Below are positions 36,302-43,668 of a stretch of DNA of 64,000 bases, piece after piece; within the stretch, counting starts at the first letter, position 1, and each line of letters begins with the position of its first letter. The DNA is taken from the NCBI RefSeq assembly GCF_028826155.1, contig NZ_JAQGPN010000001.1, positions 682,001 through 746,000 of the forward strand. Direction: 5' to 3'. The translations under genes and the position numbers were made by a program. The stretch comes from Mesorhizobium shangrilense. Its GTDB lineage: Bacteria; Pseudomonadota; Alphaproteobacteria; Rhizobiales; Rhizobiaceae. The notes beneath the pieces are model-generated. The model was not told where the DNA came from. It saw nothing but the letters and a program-made list of their open reading frames with translations, and ran no database searches.

Positions 36302-38221
36302 CTATGCCGCCGCACGCCCCCGTGCGGCAAGCCACGCTGCGGTCAATTTCTCGAAACGACCGGCCATGTCGGCGATCGCCTCCTCGTCGCCGATACGGCC
36401 CGACAGCCACGCGTCGGCAGCCTCCGCGAAGATGGTACGGCCGACCGCGAATCCCTTGACGATCGAGGTCCCCGCCGTCGCGGCGAACGCCCGTTCGAGC
36501 GCCTCCTGAGGCGCCTCCAGGCCGAGCAGCACGACGCCGCGGCACCAGGCGTCATTCCGCGCGATGGTCGCCTCGATGCCCGCCCAGGCGGCTGCCGAAG
36601 CCTGCGGCTCCAGCTTCCACCAGTCCGGCTTGATGCCGAGATCGTAGAGGTCCTGCAGCGCCCGCGAAATCGTGTCCTCCTTCAGCGCGCCATGCTTGCC
36701 GGCGATGATCTCGACCAGCAATTCGCGGCCGACTTTTCGCGCGGCCTCGAACAGGGTTTTGAGCTTCTCCCCCTGCTCCCGCTTTAGTTCGGCGGAATCG
36801 TCCGGATGATAGAAGCACAGGCATTTGATGCAGTGGTCGACCGGCCATTCGACGAGCTGCGAGCCGATGTCCTGGCTGAACTCGAAACGCAGCGGACGCG
36901 ATCCCGGAAGCTCGACCGGTCTGCCCAGCCACGCGAACGGATGCCGCGCGAACTCGAACATGGCGTCGCGGCCATGCTTCTCGTCGATCAGCATGCCGTA
37001 GCCCGGGCGGCCGTTCGCGACCCTGGCCGCCGCCTTCACCGCCAGCACCTTGAAGGCGCCGATCCGGCTCTCGTCGGCTCCGGCCTTCCTTGCCGCCTCT
37101 TCCAGTTGCAGCCGGTGATCGACCGCCAGCGCCATCAGGGACGGGATATCGCGGCGGCGTGTCGTCGCCCAGTGCACGTGGTTGATCGCCTCGTCCTTGC
37201 GCAGGGCGCGGTGCTTGCTGCCTTGCTTCAGGAAGAACTGCAGTTCCTCGAAGGTCGGGTATTCGGGAGAGCAGAGCAGCCGCGATACCGCGAAGGCCCC
37301 GCCGGCATTCGCCCAGGTCGCCGCCGTCTTCAGGCTTTCGCCGCCCAGCCAGCCCCGCAGGAAGCCTGACATGAAGGCGTCCCCGGCGCCGAGCACATTA
37401 AAGACCTCGATCGGAAATCCGTCGCCGACGATGCCGTCCTCCAGATCGTCGCTGATCGGCCCGTCATAGACGATGCATCCCATCGCGCCGCGCTTCAGCA
37501 CGATCGTGGCGTCCGTCTGCGCGCGTATCGCTTTCAGCGCACCCAGCACGTCGTCCGCACCGGAGGCGATGCGGATTTCCTCCTCGGTGCCGACGATGAG
37601 GTCGCAGTACGGCAGGACGGCGCGCATCTTGGCTGACACCGTCTCCGACTTGACATAGCGCTCGAACCCCGCCGCGTGCCCGGCCAGGCCCCACAGATTG
37701 GGTCGGTAGTCGATATCGAACACGACCTTTCCGCCCGACGCCTTGGCGATCCTGATCGCCTTCATCTGCGCCGCCTCGGTGTTCGGGCGCGAGAAGTGCG
37801 TACCCGTCACCACGACCGCCCGCGCCGAGGCGACGAAAGCTTCGTCGACGTCGTCCGGCGACAGCGCCATGTCGGCGCAGTCGGTGCGCACGAAGATCAT
37901 CGGCGAGACGCCCTCCTCCTCCACCGCGAGCAGGACCAGCGCGGTCAGACGCTCCCGGTCGACGACGATGGCATCCGTCGAGACGCCTTCCCGCTGCATC
38001 TGCTCGCGGATGAAGCGCCCCATCTGCTCGTCGCCGACGCGCGTCATCAAGGCCGAGCGCAGGCCGAGCCGCGCCGTGCCGATCGCGATGTTGGCCGGGC
38101 AGCCGCCGACGGACTTGGCGAAGGAGGCGATGTCCTCGAGACGCGAGCCGATCTGCTGGCCGTAGAGGTCGACGGAGGCGCGCCCGATGGTGATGACGTC
38201 GAGCTTTTTCGTGGTGGCCAA
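36302..38221 (-). CDS. iolC: 5-dehydro-2-deoxygluconokinase fused to DUF2090 aldolase-like domain
   Basis: A 639-residue fusion. Residues about 1-325 are a PfkB kinase (TIGRASVDLYGQQIG; GGCPANIA; active-site NVLGAGDAFMSGFLRGWLGG) that phosphorylates 5-dehydro-2-deoxygluconate. Residues about 330-639 are DUF2090 (HVHWATTRRRDIPSLMAL, CIKCLCFYHPDD), a TIM-barrel aldolase-like domain taken to cleave the product in place of IolJ. The start is TTG 38221, preceded by GAGGAGAA at 5 bases; no ATG fits. It is the first gene of the operon, divergent from iolG. Confidence 0.9.
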   Translation of the reverse strand: MATTKKLDVITIGRASVDLYGQQIGSRLEDIASFAKSVGGCPANIAIGTARLGLRSALMTRVGDEQMGRFIREQMQREGVSTDAIVVDRERLTALVLLAVEEEGVSPMIFVRTDCADMALSPDDVDEAFVASARAVVVTGTHFSRPNTEAAQMKAIRIAKASGGKVVFDIDYRPNLWGLAGHAAGFERYVKSETVSAKMRAVLPYCDLIVGTEEEIRIASGADDVLGALKAIRAQTDATIVLKRGAMGCIVYDGPISDDLEDGIVGDGFPIEVFNVLGAGDAFMSGFLRGWLGGESLKTAATWANAGGAFAVSRLLCSPEYPTFEELQFFLKQGSKHRALRKDEAINHVHWATTRRRDIPSLMALAVDHRLQLEEAARKAGADESRIGAFKVLAVKAAARVANGRPGYGMLIDEKHGRDAMFEFARHPFAWLGRPVELPGSRPLRFEFSQDIGSQLVEWPVDHCIKCLCFYHPDDSAELKREQGEKLKTLFEAARKVGRELLVEIIAGKHGALKEDTISRALQDLYDLGIKPDWWKLEPQASAAAWAGIEATIARNDAWCRGVVLLGLEAPQEALERAFAATAGTSIVKGFAVGRTIFAEAADAWLSGRIGDEEAIADMAGRFEKLTAAWLAARGRAAA

Positions 38222-38310
38222 GCGGCTTCTCCTCGCTGAAACCGGCAAGCTCCGCGGGCGCTGGAGCCGCGCCGCGCAGAATGGAACAAGTGACACGTAA
38301 TGAAACAGAA

Positions 38311-38337
38311 ATTCCATTGACAAAGTCAATATGGAAT
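38311..38337. promoter_or_regulatory. palindrome in the iolC-iolG divergent promoter region
   Basis: Interrupted inverted repeat: ATTCCA-TTGAC (38311-38321), AAA, GTCAA-TA-TGGAAT (38325-38337), lying in an AT-rich pocket between the two operons. TTGAC is present on both strands, so the palindrome could overlap the -35 elements of both divergent promoters and act as the operator for an inositol regulator (IolR-type in rhizobia). The regulator gene is not in the window. Confidence 0.5.
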
Positions 38338-38376
38338 ATCCATTCTGCCACGCGATTGCCTTCCAGGGAGGAACAG

Positions 38377-39366
38377 ATGGTATCGATTGCGCTCTTCGGC
38401 GCCGGTCGCATCGGGCAGATTCACGGCCGCAACATCGCAGCATCCAGACGCGCAAAACTGGCGGGCATAGCCGATCCGATGCCGGACGGCGCAAACGCGC
38501 TCGCCGCCGCGACCGGTGCGCCCGTCCGCTCGATCGACGACCTGCTCGGCGACAAGAGCATCGACGCCGTGCTGATCGGAACCCCGACCGACACGCATGC
38601 CGACTTCATCGATCGCGCCGCAGCAGCCGGCAAGGCCGTGTTCTGCGAGAAGCCCGTCGACCTCTCCTCCGGGCGCATCGTCAAGACGCTGGAGCGCGTG
38701 AAGGCGGCAGGCGTTCCGCTGATGATCGGCTTCAACCGGCGCTTCGACCCCAACTTCGCCGCCCTGCAGAGACGCGTCGCGGACGGGGTGGCCGGCGAGG
38801 TGGAGATGGTCTCGATCCTGTCACGCGATCCCGGGCCGCCGCCGGTCTCCTATATCGAACGTTCGGGCGGCCTGTTCCGGGACATGATGATCCACGACTT
38901 CGACATGGCCCGCTTCCTGCTCGGCGAGGATCCGATCGAGGTATTCTCCCTCGGTTCGGCGCTTGTCGATCCTGCGATCGGCAAGGCCGGCGACGTCGAC
39001 ACAGCGGCGGTGCTGCTGAAGACCCGCAGCGGCAAGATCTGCCAGATCTCGAACTCGCGCCGCGCCACCTACGGCTACGACCAGCGCATCGAGGTGCACG
39101 GCTCGAAGGGACTGCTCAGCGCCGGCAACGTGCACGAGACGACGGTGATGTTTGCGGGCGAGCGCGGCCTGACCGCGGATCCCGTGCAGAACTTCTTCCT
39201 GGAGCGCTACGCAGCCGCCTACCGCAACGAGATCGAGGCCTTCATCGACGCGATGGAGAGGGGCAGGAAACCGTCCCCGGACGGCGCGGACGGGCTGAAG
39301 GCGCAGCAACTGGCCGACGCCGCCCAGAAATCCCTGGAGACCGGCAAGCCGGTGGAGGTGGTCTGA
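38377..39366 (+). CDS. iolG: inositol 2-dehydrogenase
   Basis: A 329-residue Gfo/Idh/MocA-family oxidoreductase: Rossmann motif ALFGAGRIGQIHGRN (about 5-19), catalytic EKP in FCEKPVDLS (about 90-97) and the substrate-site region GGLFRDMMIHDFDMARFLLG with D and H of the family. It oxidises myo-inositol (or a stereoisomer) with NAD to the inosose used by IolE. Start ATG 38377 has GGGAGGAA at 5 bases. It is divergent from iolC and followed by an SDR gene after 1 base. Confidence 0.9.
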   Translation: MVSIALFGAGRIGQIHGRNIAASRRAKLAGIADPMPDGANALAAATGAPVRSIDDLLGDKSIDAVLIGTPTDTHADFIDRAAAAGKAVFCEKPVDLSSGRIVKTLERVKAAGVPLMIGFNRRFDPNFAALQRRVADGVAGEVEMVSILSRDPGPPPVSYIERSGGLFRDMMIHDFDMARFLLGEDPIEVFSLGSALVDPAIGKAGDVDTAAVLLKTRSGKICQISNSRRATYGYDQRIEVHGSKGLLSAGNVHETTVMFAGERGLTADPVQNFFLERYAAAYRNEIEAFIDAMERGRKPSPDGADGLKAQQLADAAQKSLETGKPVEVV

Positions 39367-39367
39367 T

Positions 39368-40198
39368 ATGATCGACCCGAACTCGTTCGAAAAGCTTTCC
39401 CTGGAGGGCAAGGTGGCCGTCATTACCGGGGCCACCCAAGGCCTCGGCGAGGGCATCGCCCACCTCTTCGCCGACCGCGGCATCGCCGGGCTGGTGATCA
39501 CGGGACGCAACGAGGAACGCGGCAACAGGGTCCGGGCCGTCCTGGAGAACAAGGGGGTCCGCACCGTCTTCGTCGCCGGCGATCTCGCCAGCCAGGAAGA
39601 CGTCGCGAAGATCGTGCCCGCCGCCGACAAGGCGTTCGGGCGCGTCGACATCCTGGTCAATGCGGCCGGCATCACCGACCGCGGCACGATCTGGGACACC
39701 AGTCCGGAACTGTTCGACGCCATGTTCGCAGTCAATGTGCGGGCGCCGTTCTTCCTGATGCAGGATGCGCTCCACGTCATGAAGCGCGAGAAGATTGAGG
39801 GCTCGATCGTCAACATCATCTCGATGTCCGGCCACGGCGGGCAGAGCTTCATCACCGCCTACTGCGCCTCCAAGGGGGCGCTGATCACGCTGACGCGCAA
39901 CGTCGCCTACAGCGTCATGAACCACCGGATCCGCGTGAATGGACTCACCATCGGCTGGATGGACACGCCCGGCGAAGACCGCATCATGAAGACCTACCAC
40001 GACGCCCAGCCCGGCTGGCTCGAAGCCGCGGAAAAGGGTCGCCCCTTCGGCCGACTGCTGAAGACGGACGAGGTGGCCCGCGCGGTCGCCTACCTGGCGA
40101 GCGCGGAGAGCGGCATGATGACCGGCTCGATCATCGACTTCGACCAGCAGGTGCGCGGCGCAGGCGATTCGACTGTCCCGCCGCCGCCGGTGGGATGA
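39368..40198 (+). CDS. SDR family oxidoreductase linked to inositol genes
   Basis: A 276-residue classical short-chain dehydrogenase: coenzyme motif TGATQGLGEG (about 20-29), NAAG (NVLVNAAGITDRG region, about 97), catalytic Ser in IISMSGHGG and Tyr/Lys in YCASK (about 172-176). It starts 1 base after the iolG stop and is surely co-transcribed. It may oxidise another inositol isomer or an inosose/sugar acid; no substrate can be assigned from sequence. Confidence 0.87.
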   Translation: MIDPNSFEKLSLEGKVAVITGATQGLGEGIAHLFADRGIAGLVITGRNEERGNRVRAVLENKGVRTVFVAGDLASQEDVAKIVPAADKAFGRVDILVNAAGITDRGTIWDTSPELFDAMFAVNVRAPFFLMQDALHVMKREKIEGSIVNIISMSGHGGQSFITAYCASKGALITLTRNVAYSVMNHRIRVNGLTIGWMDTPGEDRIMKTYHDAQPGWLEAAEKGRPFGRLLKTDEVARAVAYLASAESGMMTGSIIDFDQQVRGAGDSTVPPPPVG

Positions 40199-40567
40199 CG
40201 GCCAGTTCTGGTGAGTGTGGCGCGTCCCTGGCCGCGGTGGCTCGCGTGACGCGGCGTCACGCATCGGTTTTCTGCACCCATGGTGTGCGCCTCCCAAGTC
40301 ACCGCATGGGTCCCAGGGTCGCGCTCCGCTTCGCTGCGCTTGCCCTGGGATGACGAAGTTGGGGGTGTCAGCGGCCAATCATCAACGTCGGCGCTGGCGA
40401 TTGGCGAACTCACCTCCCAACGCTTCGTCATCCTAGGCCGAAGCAGAAGCGAAGCGAACTGCAGAGAGCCTAGGACCCATGCCCTGACCTTTCGGGCATG
40501 CGATCAACGGTGCAAGTTGCCAAGCCTTGACCTATCCGCGGCCTTCCATCAGTCCCAGGCAAGCGCC
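40199..40567. other. 369-base repeat-bearing intergenic stretch
   Basis: Contains the first MITE-like element (40304-40482). Outside it I see no gene, promoter or terminator. Minus-strand open frames crossing it are translations of the repeat. Confidence 0.6.
40304..40482. repeat. MITE-like element, copy 1 (inverted terminal repeats)
   Basis: The left arm is 40304-40358, beginning GCATGGGTCCCAGGG and ending CCCTGGGATGACGAAG. The right arm is 40423-40482, beginning CTTCGTCATCCTAGG and ending CCTAGGACCCATGCC, which is a diverged inverted copy of the left arm. A 64-base centre includes TGGCGATTGGCG. Each arm is also internally palindromic. No coding capacity. Confidence 0.75.
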
Positions 40568-40855
40568 TCACCACCCGGTGCCGCGGCACAACTCATGCCA
40601 CTCCGGATTGGTCTTCTCGATCAGCGCGATCTTCCACTGGCGCAGCCAGCGTTTCAGCGACTTCTCGCGCTGGATGGCGTCGCGGATGTCGAAGTGCTCC
40701 TCGTACCAGACCAGCCTGACCACGCCGTAGCGGGCAGTGAACTTCGAGCCCCGGCCCTCCTTGTGCTCCGGTATGCGACGGCCCAGGTCGTTGGTCACCC
40801 CGATGTAGATCGTCCCGCGCTTCTGGCTGGCGAGCATGTAGACATAGCCGGTCAT
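40568..40855 (-). CDS. GIY-YIG nuclease superfamily protein
   Basis: A 95-residue single-domain protein. The GIY-YIG core is visible as GYVYMLASQKRGTIYIGVT (about 3-21), followed by the catalytic arginine in NDLGRRIPEHK and a C-terminal glutamate in AIQREKSLKRWLRQWK that could be the metal ligand. This is the short UPF0213/YhbQ-like branch, common and often multi-copy in rhizobia. Its function is not established. It lies between two MITE-like elements with no other neighbour close by. Confidence 0.88.
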   Translation of the reverse strand: MTGYVYMLASQKRGTIYIGVTNDLGRRIPEHKEGRGSKFTARYGVVRLVWYEEHFDIRDAIQREKSLKRWLRQWKIALIEKTNPEWHELCRGTGW

Positions 40856-41114
40856 GGGTCGAGACTAGGCCGTCGCCCGTCGTCGCCGAATGGCGCGATC
40901 GCGCCAGGGCGGAGGCGCGTCGCGTCCGCACATCGCCGTGGCCGGCGGCCGCTGCACGATGCACCGGCTTCACCTTGGACGCGCCGCCGCGGGTTGCCTC
41001 GCTGGACATCGCCCCATTGGCGCACGCCCCCCTGTTCCGGCATGGGTCCCAGGGTCGCGCTCCGCTTCGCTGCGCTTGCCCTGGGATGACGAAGGTTGAG
41101 ATGCCGGCCGCTAA

Positions 41115-41196
41115 TCGCCAACGTTGGCGACGGATGCCGCATGAACGCAATCGCCAATGTTGGCGTGTTGCCTATGCTCGGTCGCCAATGTTGGCG
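41115..41196. repeat. three near-identical short palindromes
   Basis: A perfect 16-base palindrome TCGCCAACGTTGGCGA (41115-41130) is followed by two TCGCCAATGTTGGCG copies (41151-41165 and 41182-41196). Start-to-start spacing is 36 and 31 bases, about three helical turns. A further partial copy (TTTGGCGATTGGCG) lies just downstream. Confidence 0.85.
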
Positions 41197-41230
41197 TTCG
41201 GTGTCGCCTGTGCTCAGTCAACAAGTTTGG

Positions 41231-41270
41231 CGATTGGCGTGGCGCCCCCCCGATTGGCGTGGCGCCCCCT
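41231..41270. repeat. 20-base tandem duplication
   Basis: Two head-to-tail copies of a 20-base unit beginning CGATTGGCGTGGCGCCCC (41231-41250 and 41251-41270), differing only at the last base. It lies within the centre of the second MITE-like element. Confidence 0.9.
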
Positions 41271-41890
41271 CCCCTTCGTCATCCTAGGCCGAAGCAGGAG
41301 CGAAGCGAACTGCGGAGAGCCTAGGACCCATGCCGTACCGTCCCGGCAGCACGCCGACGGCGCAATGCAACACCCCGTCGCCAAAATGGGAGTTCGGCGG
41401 GGATAAAACACCCCATTTCGCGCTCTCCGACAGCGCCAACAACCTCCTAACACATTGTTATAACTGCGCCTTTCCAGTCACCCTCACCTCCCGCCCGAGA
41501 AAAAATTCTCCCCACCCTCCGCACCGCCCCCATAATCCGTCTCGCCCCTGCACGGGAAACGGATGGCCACCGACCCTCCGGGCAGGGGACGGTGCCGGAT
41601 CGGCAGCGCTACGGTGGCGCTGCTGGGTGATGAGCCCCCAGGTCCGGGCCCCGACCGCCGACCGCGACCCGATGGGCCGGGCGGGACAGGTGGGGCAAGA
41701 CCACCGGACGGGCGGCCGCGAGGCCGCACATTCTATGTTACGAGCGACCGAACGGCCGCCCGTCTTCCCGGTCGGGACTTCCTGACCCCCGGTCGGGAAC
41801 GTTCTTTGACAATGGCCAGACGCGAAAGCGGGCGTGGCGATGCGAGGGTGTACGCCGGGTGTCGGGGACGTTCCGACCGTCCCGGCGCTT

Positions 41891-42571
41891 CTACCCCAGG
41901 AACGCCTTTTCAAAGGCCATCTTGCCCTTGGGCGAGAACGTCACCGTGCGCCCGCCCGGCTCCCGGCGCGCCCATTTTTCCGCAACGATCTTGTCGAAGA
42001 TCGCAGCGCCCAGCGCGCCGGCGAGGTGCGTGCGCCGCACGCTCCAGTCGAGGCAGGCGCGGCACACCGGACGCCGCTGGCCGGCCAGGGAATTCGCGTC
42101 GATGCCGACCGCCTGAAAGAACGACGGTCCGTTCGGACCGAGGGCGATATCGTCGCCGTCGCGCATGAGCACCTTCCGATCCACGAAGCGGTCGAACATG
42201 GCGACGGCGCGCTCGCCGGCAAGGTGGTCGTAGCAGACGCGTGCTTCGCGCATGTTCGCGTCGCGCGGTCCGGGACGCGCCCGTTTGGGCCCCGCGGCTT
42301 CGGCAACGCCCATGATCGCTTCCAGCATGGCAGCGATGGGGGCGCCGGCCAGTCCGTAATAGCGGTGGCGCCCCTGGCTGGCGACCGTGAGCAGGCCGCC
42401 TTCCGTGAGCTTGGCGAGGTGCGAACTTGCCGTCGGCAGGCTCACGCCGGCCTCCAGCGCCAGTTCGCTCGCCGTCAGGGCTCCGCCATCCATGAGCGCC
42501 GTCAGCATGTTGGCGCGGGCGGGGTCGCCCACCAGTGTGGCGATGCGGGCTATGTCGGGTCCATCACGCAT
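41891..42571 (-). CDS. ArsR-type winged-helix transcriptional regulator
   Basis: A 226-residue regulator. The N-terminal winged helix is of the ArsR type (about 8-80: LVGDPARANMLTALMDGGAL, then TASELALEAGVSLPTASSHL as recognition helix and a wing GRHRYYGLAG). The C-terminal extension has cysteines in ARVCYDH and PVCRACLDWS, which could sense a thiol-reactive compound or metal; this is inference. The gene is divergent from a DUF1127 gene, with about 70 bases between. Target unknown. Confidence 0.85.
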   Translation of the reverse strand: MRDGPDIARIATLVGDPARANMLTALMDGGALTASELALEAGVSLPTASSHLAKLTEGGLLTVASQGRHRYYGLAGAPIAAMLEAIMGVAEAAGPKRARPGPRDANMREARVCYDHLAGERAVAMFDRFVDRKVLMRDGDDIALGPNGPSFFQAVGIDANSLAGQRRPVCRACLDWSVRRTHLAGALGAAIFDKIVAEKWARREPGGRTVTFSPKGKMAFEKAFLG

Positions 42572-42643
42572 AGTTCGATCCTAATCGAAGCATTCTCGTC
42601 AGGCAAGTTCTATGGTCGGAGCCTCAGTAAAGGAGATATGACC

Positions 42644-42841
42644 ATGAACTCCCCCCGCCCGCGCTTCCGGTTCGCACCCAGGCCCGCCGCTCGCCTTCGC
42701 GGCATCCTCGCCCGGCTCGACCGCTGGTTCGAACTCCGGTGCTCGGAGGAGGTGCTGGCGGAACTGGACGACGATCGCCTCAAGGACATCGGACTGGCTC
42801 CCGACGACGTGCGCCGGATCCGCGCGCGCCACTTCCGCTAG
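42644..42841 (+). CDS. DUF1127 domain small protein
   Basis: A 65-residue Arg-rich protein. The C-terminal part (LDRWFELRCSEEVLAELDDD to DDVRRIRARHFR) is the DUF1127 pattern (YjiS-like), with the conserved L-x-D-I-G-L near the end. ATG 42644 is favoured over ATG 42638 because AGGAG at 42631-42635 is then 8 bases away instead of 2. Small DUF1127 proteins in alphaproteobacteria influence phosphate/carbon physiology and RNA turnover; the role here is unknown. Confidence 0.75.
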   Translation: MNSPRPRFRFAPRPAARLRGILARLDRWFELRCSEEVLAELDDDRLKDIGLAPDDVRRIRARHFR

Positions 42842-42921
42842 GCCCGCAGGCCTACCATACCATTCAGCAAGACGTTTTTATGCGGGTCGAAGCGTGCCCG
42901 CGCCATGATGAGGACTACGAC

Positions 42922-43254
42922 GTGACCATCACCTGCTTCATCCGCTACGAGATCGATCCCTACCAGAGGGACGCCTTCGTCGAGTATTCCCGCAACTGGC
43001 GCCAGGCGATCCCGCGCTGCGGGGCGGAGCTGATCGGCTATTTCGCGCCGTACGAAGGCTCAGCCACCACGGCCTACGGCGTCTACAACATCGAGAGCCT
43101 CGCCGCCTACGAGGCCTATCGGGCCCGCCTTGCCGCCGACCCGCTCGGCAAGGCAAACTACGAGTTCGCCAGGACGCGGCAGTTCATCCGCCGCGAGGAT
43201 CGCATGTTCCTGAAGCTGGCATCCGCGCCCCACAGCGAAAGGATCGTCCCATGA
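42922..43254 (+). CDS. NIPSNAP family protein
   Basis: A 110-residue dimeric alpha/beta-barrel-type protein: TCFIRYEIDPYQRDAFVEYS and WRQAIPRCGAELIGYFAPYE match NIPSNAP proteins of rhizobia. The chosen start is GTG 42922, preceded by GAGG at 8 bases and placing the conserved sequence at the N-terminus; ATG 42880 would add 14 unconserved residues. It overlaps the next gene by ATGA (43251-43254), so they are coupled. Function unknown. Confidence 0.78.
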   Translation: MTITCFIRYEIDPYQRDAFVEYSRNWRQAIPRCGAELIGYFAPYEGSATTAYGVYNIESLAAYEAYRARLAADPLGKANYEFARTRQFIRREDRMFLKLASAPHSERIVP

Positions 43255-43643
43255 TCGCCGTCATCTTCGAGGTCGAGCCGGCCGAAGGCCGGAAGGACGC
43301 GTATCTCGGCATCGCGGGCGCGCTGAAGCCGCTGCTCGACGGGATCGACGGCTTCATCTCCGTCGAACGCTTCCAGAGCCTCACCAATCCCGGCAAGCTG
43401 CTGTCACTGTCGTTCTGGCGCGACGAGGAGGCCGTCAGGGCCTGGCGCAACACGGAAGAACACCGGCAAGCGCAGACGGCCGGGCGCAGCGGCGTCTTTG
43501 CCGGCTATCGTCTGCGCATCGCCCATGTCGTGCGAGACTACGGCCTTTCCGAGCGCGACCAGGCGCCGGAGGACAGCCGCGCGGTTCATGCGCCAAGCCA
43601 GCTACGACCTGAAGATGCAGCGAACGTCAGTAACGGAATCTAG
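43251..43643 (+). CDS. antibiotic biosynthesis monooxygenase (ABM) family protein
   Basis: A 130-residue ferredoxin-like alpha/beta-barrel protein: AVIFEVEPAEGRKDAYLGIA, DGIDGFISVERFQSL and LLSLSFWRDEEAVRAWRNTEEH are typical of the ABM superfamily (haem-degrading or cofactor-free monooxygenases). The C-terminal 30 residues after RDYGL are poorly structured. It is coupled to the NIPSNAP gene, another dimeric alpha/beta barrel, suggesting a joint role. Confidence 0.82.
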   Translation: MIAVIFEVEPAEGRKDAYLGIAGALKPLLDGIDGFISVERFQSLTNPGKLLSLSFWRDEEAVRAWRNTEEHRQAQTAGRSGVFAGYRLRIAHVVRDYGLSERDQAPEDSRAVHAPSQLRPEDAANVSNGI

Positions 43644-43668
43644 ACACTCGTCGGCTACGCCATACTGG

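Larger units (their letters stand above)
41040..41333. repeat. MITE-like element, copy 2 (inverted terminal repeats with internal palindromes)
   Basis: The left arm 41040-41094 is identical over 55 bases to the left arm of copy 1. The right arm 41274-41333 differs from that of copy 1 at only two positions. The centre is longer (179 bases) and carries the palindrome array. Matching arm order and orientation in both copies show that these are two instances of one mobile-type unit. No transposase gene is present. Confidence 0.78.
40856..41890. other. 1.0 kb intergenic region, repeats and no convincing gene
   Basis: Holds the second MITE-like element (41040-41333), a small array of palindromes (41115-41196) and a 20-base tandem duplication (41231-41270). 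Beyond 41334 there are further short repeats: CCCGGTCGGGA twice (41767-41777 and 41788-41798) and a related inverted sequence near 41863-41878. Open frames of up to about 200 codons occur on both strands but are Arg/Pro/Gly-rich without domains or ribosome sites. No known RNA gene was recognised. Confidence 0.55.

Noticed and set aside
33418..36459. A 1013-codon plus-strand open frame
   Set aside because: It is antisense to iolE and iolD, whose motifs are unmistakable. Its translation is Arg/His/Gly/Leu-rich without domains, a usual by-product of high GC.
41115..41196. CRISPR array
   Set aside because: Only three short palindromes with unequal spacing, no leader and no cas genes; the repeats are perfect palindromes, unlike typical CRISPR repeats.
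41563..41720. Structured RNA such as RNase P, tmRNA or a cobalamin riboswitch
   Set aside because: I looked for the conserved cores (for example the B12 box) and found none; the G/C-rich hairpins are not specific.
41458..41913. 151-codon minus-strand open frame upstream of the GIY-YIG gene
   Set aside because: Low-complexity Arg/Pro/Gly translation covering repeats and overlapping the ArsR gene end; no ribosome site.
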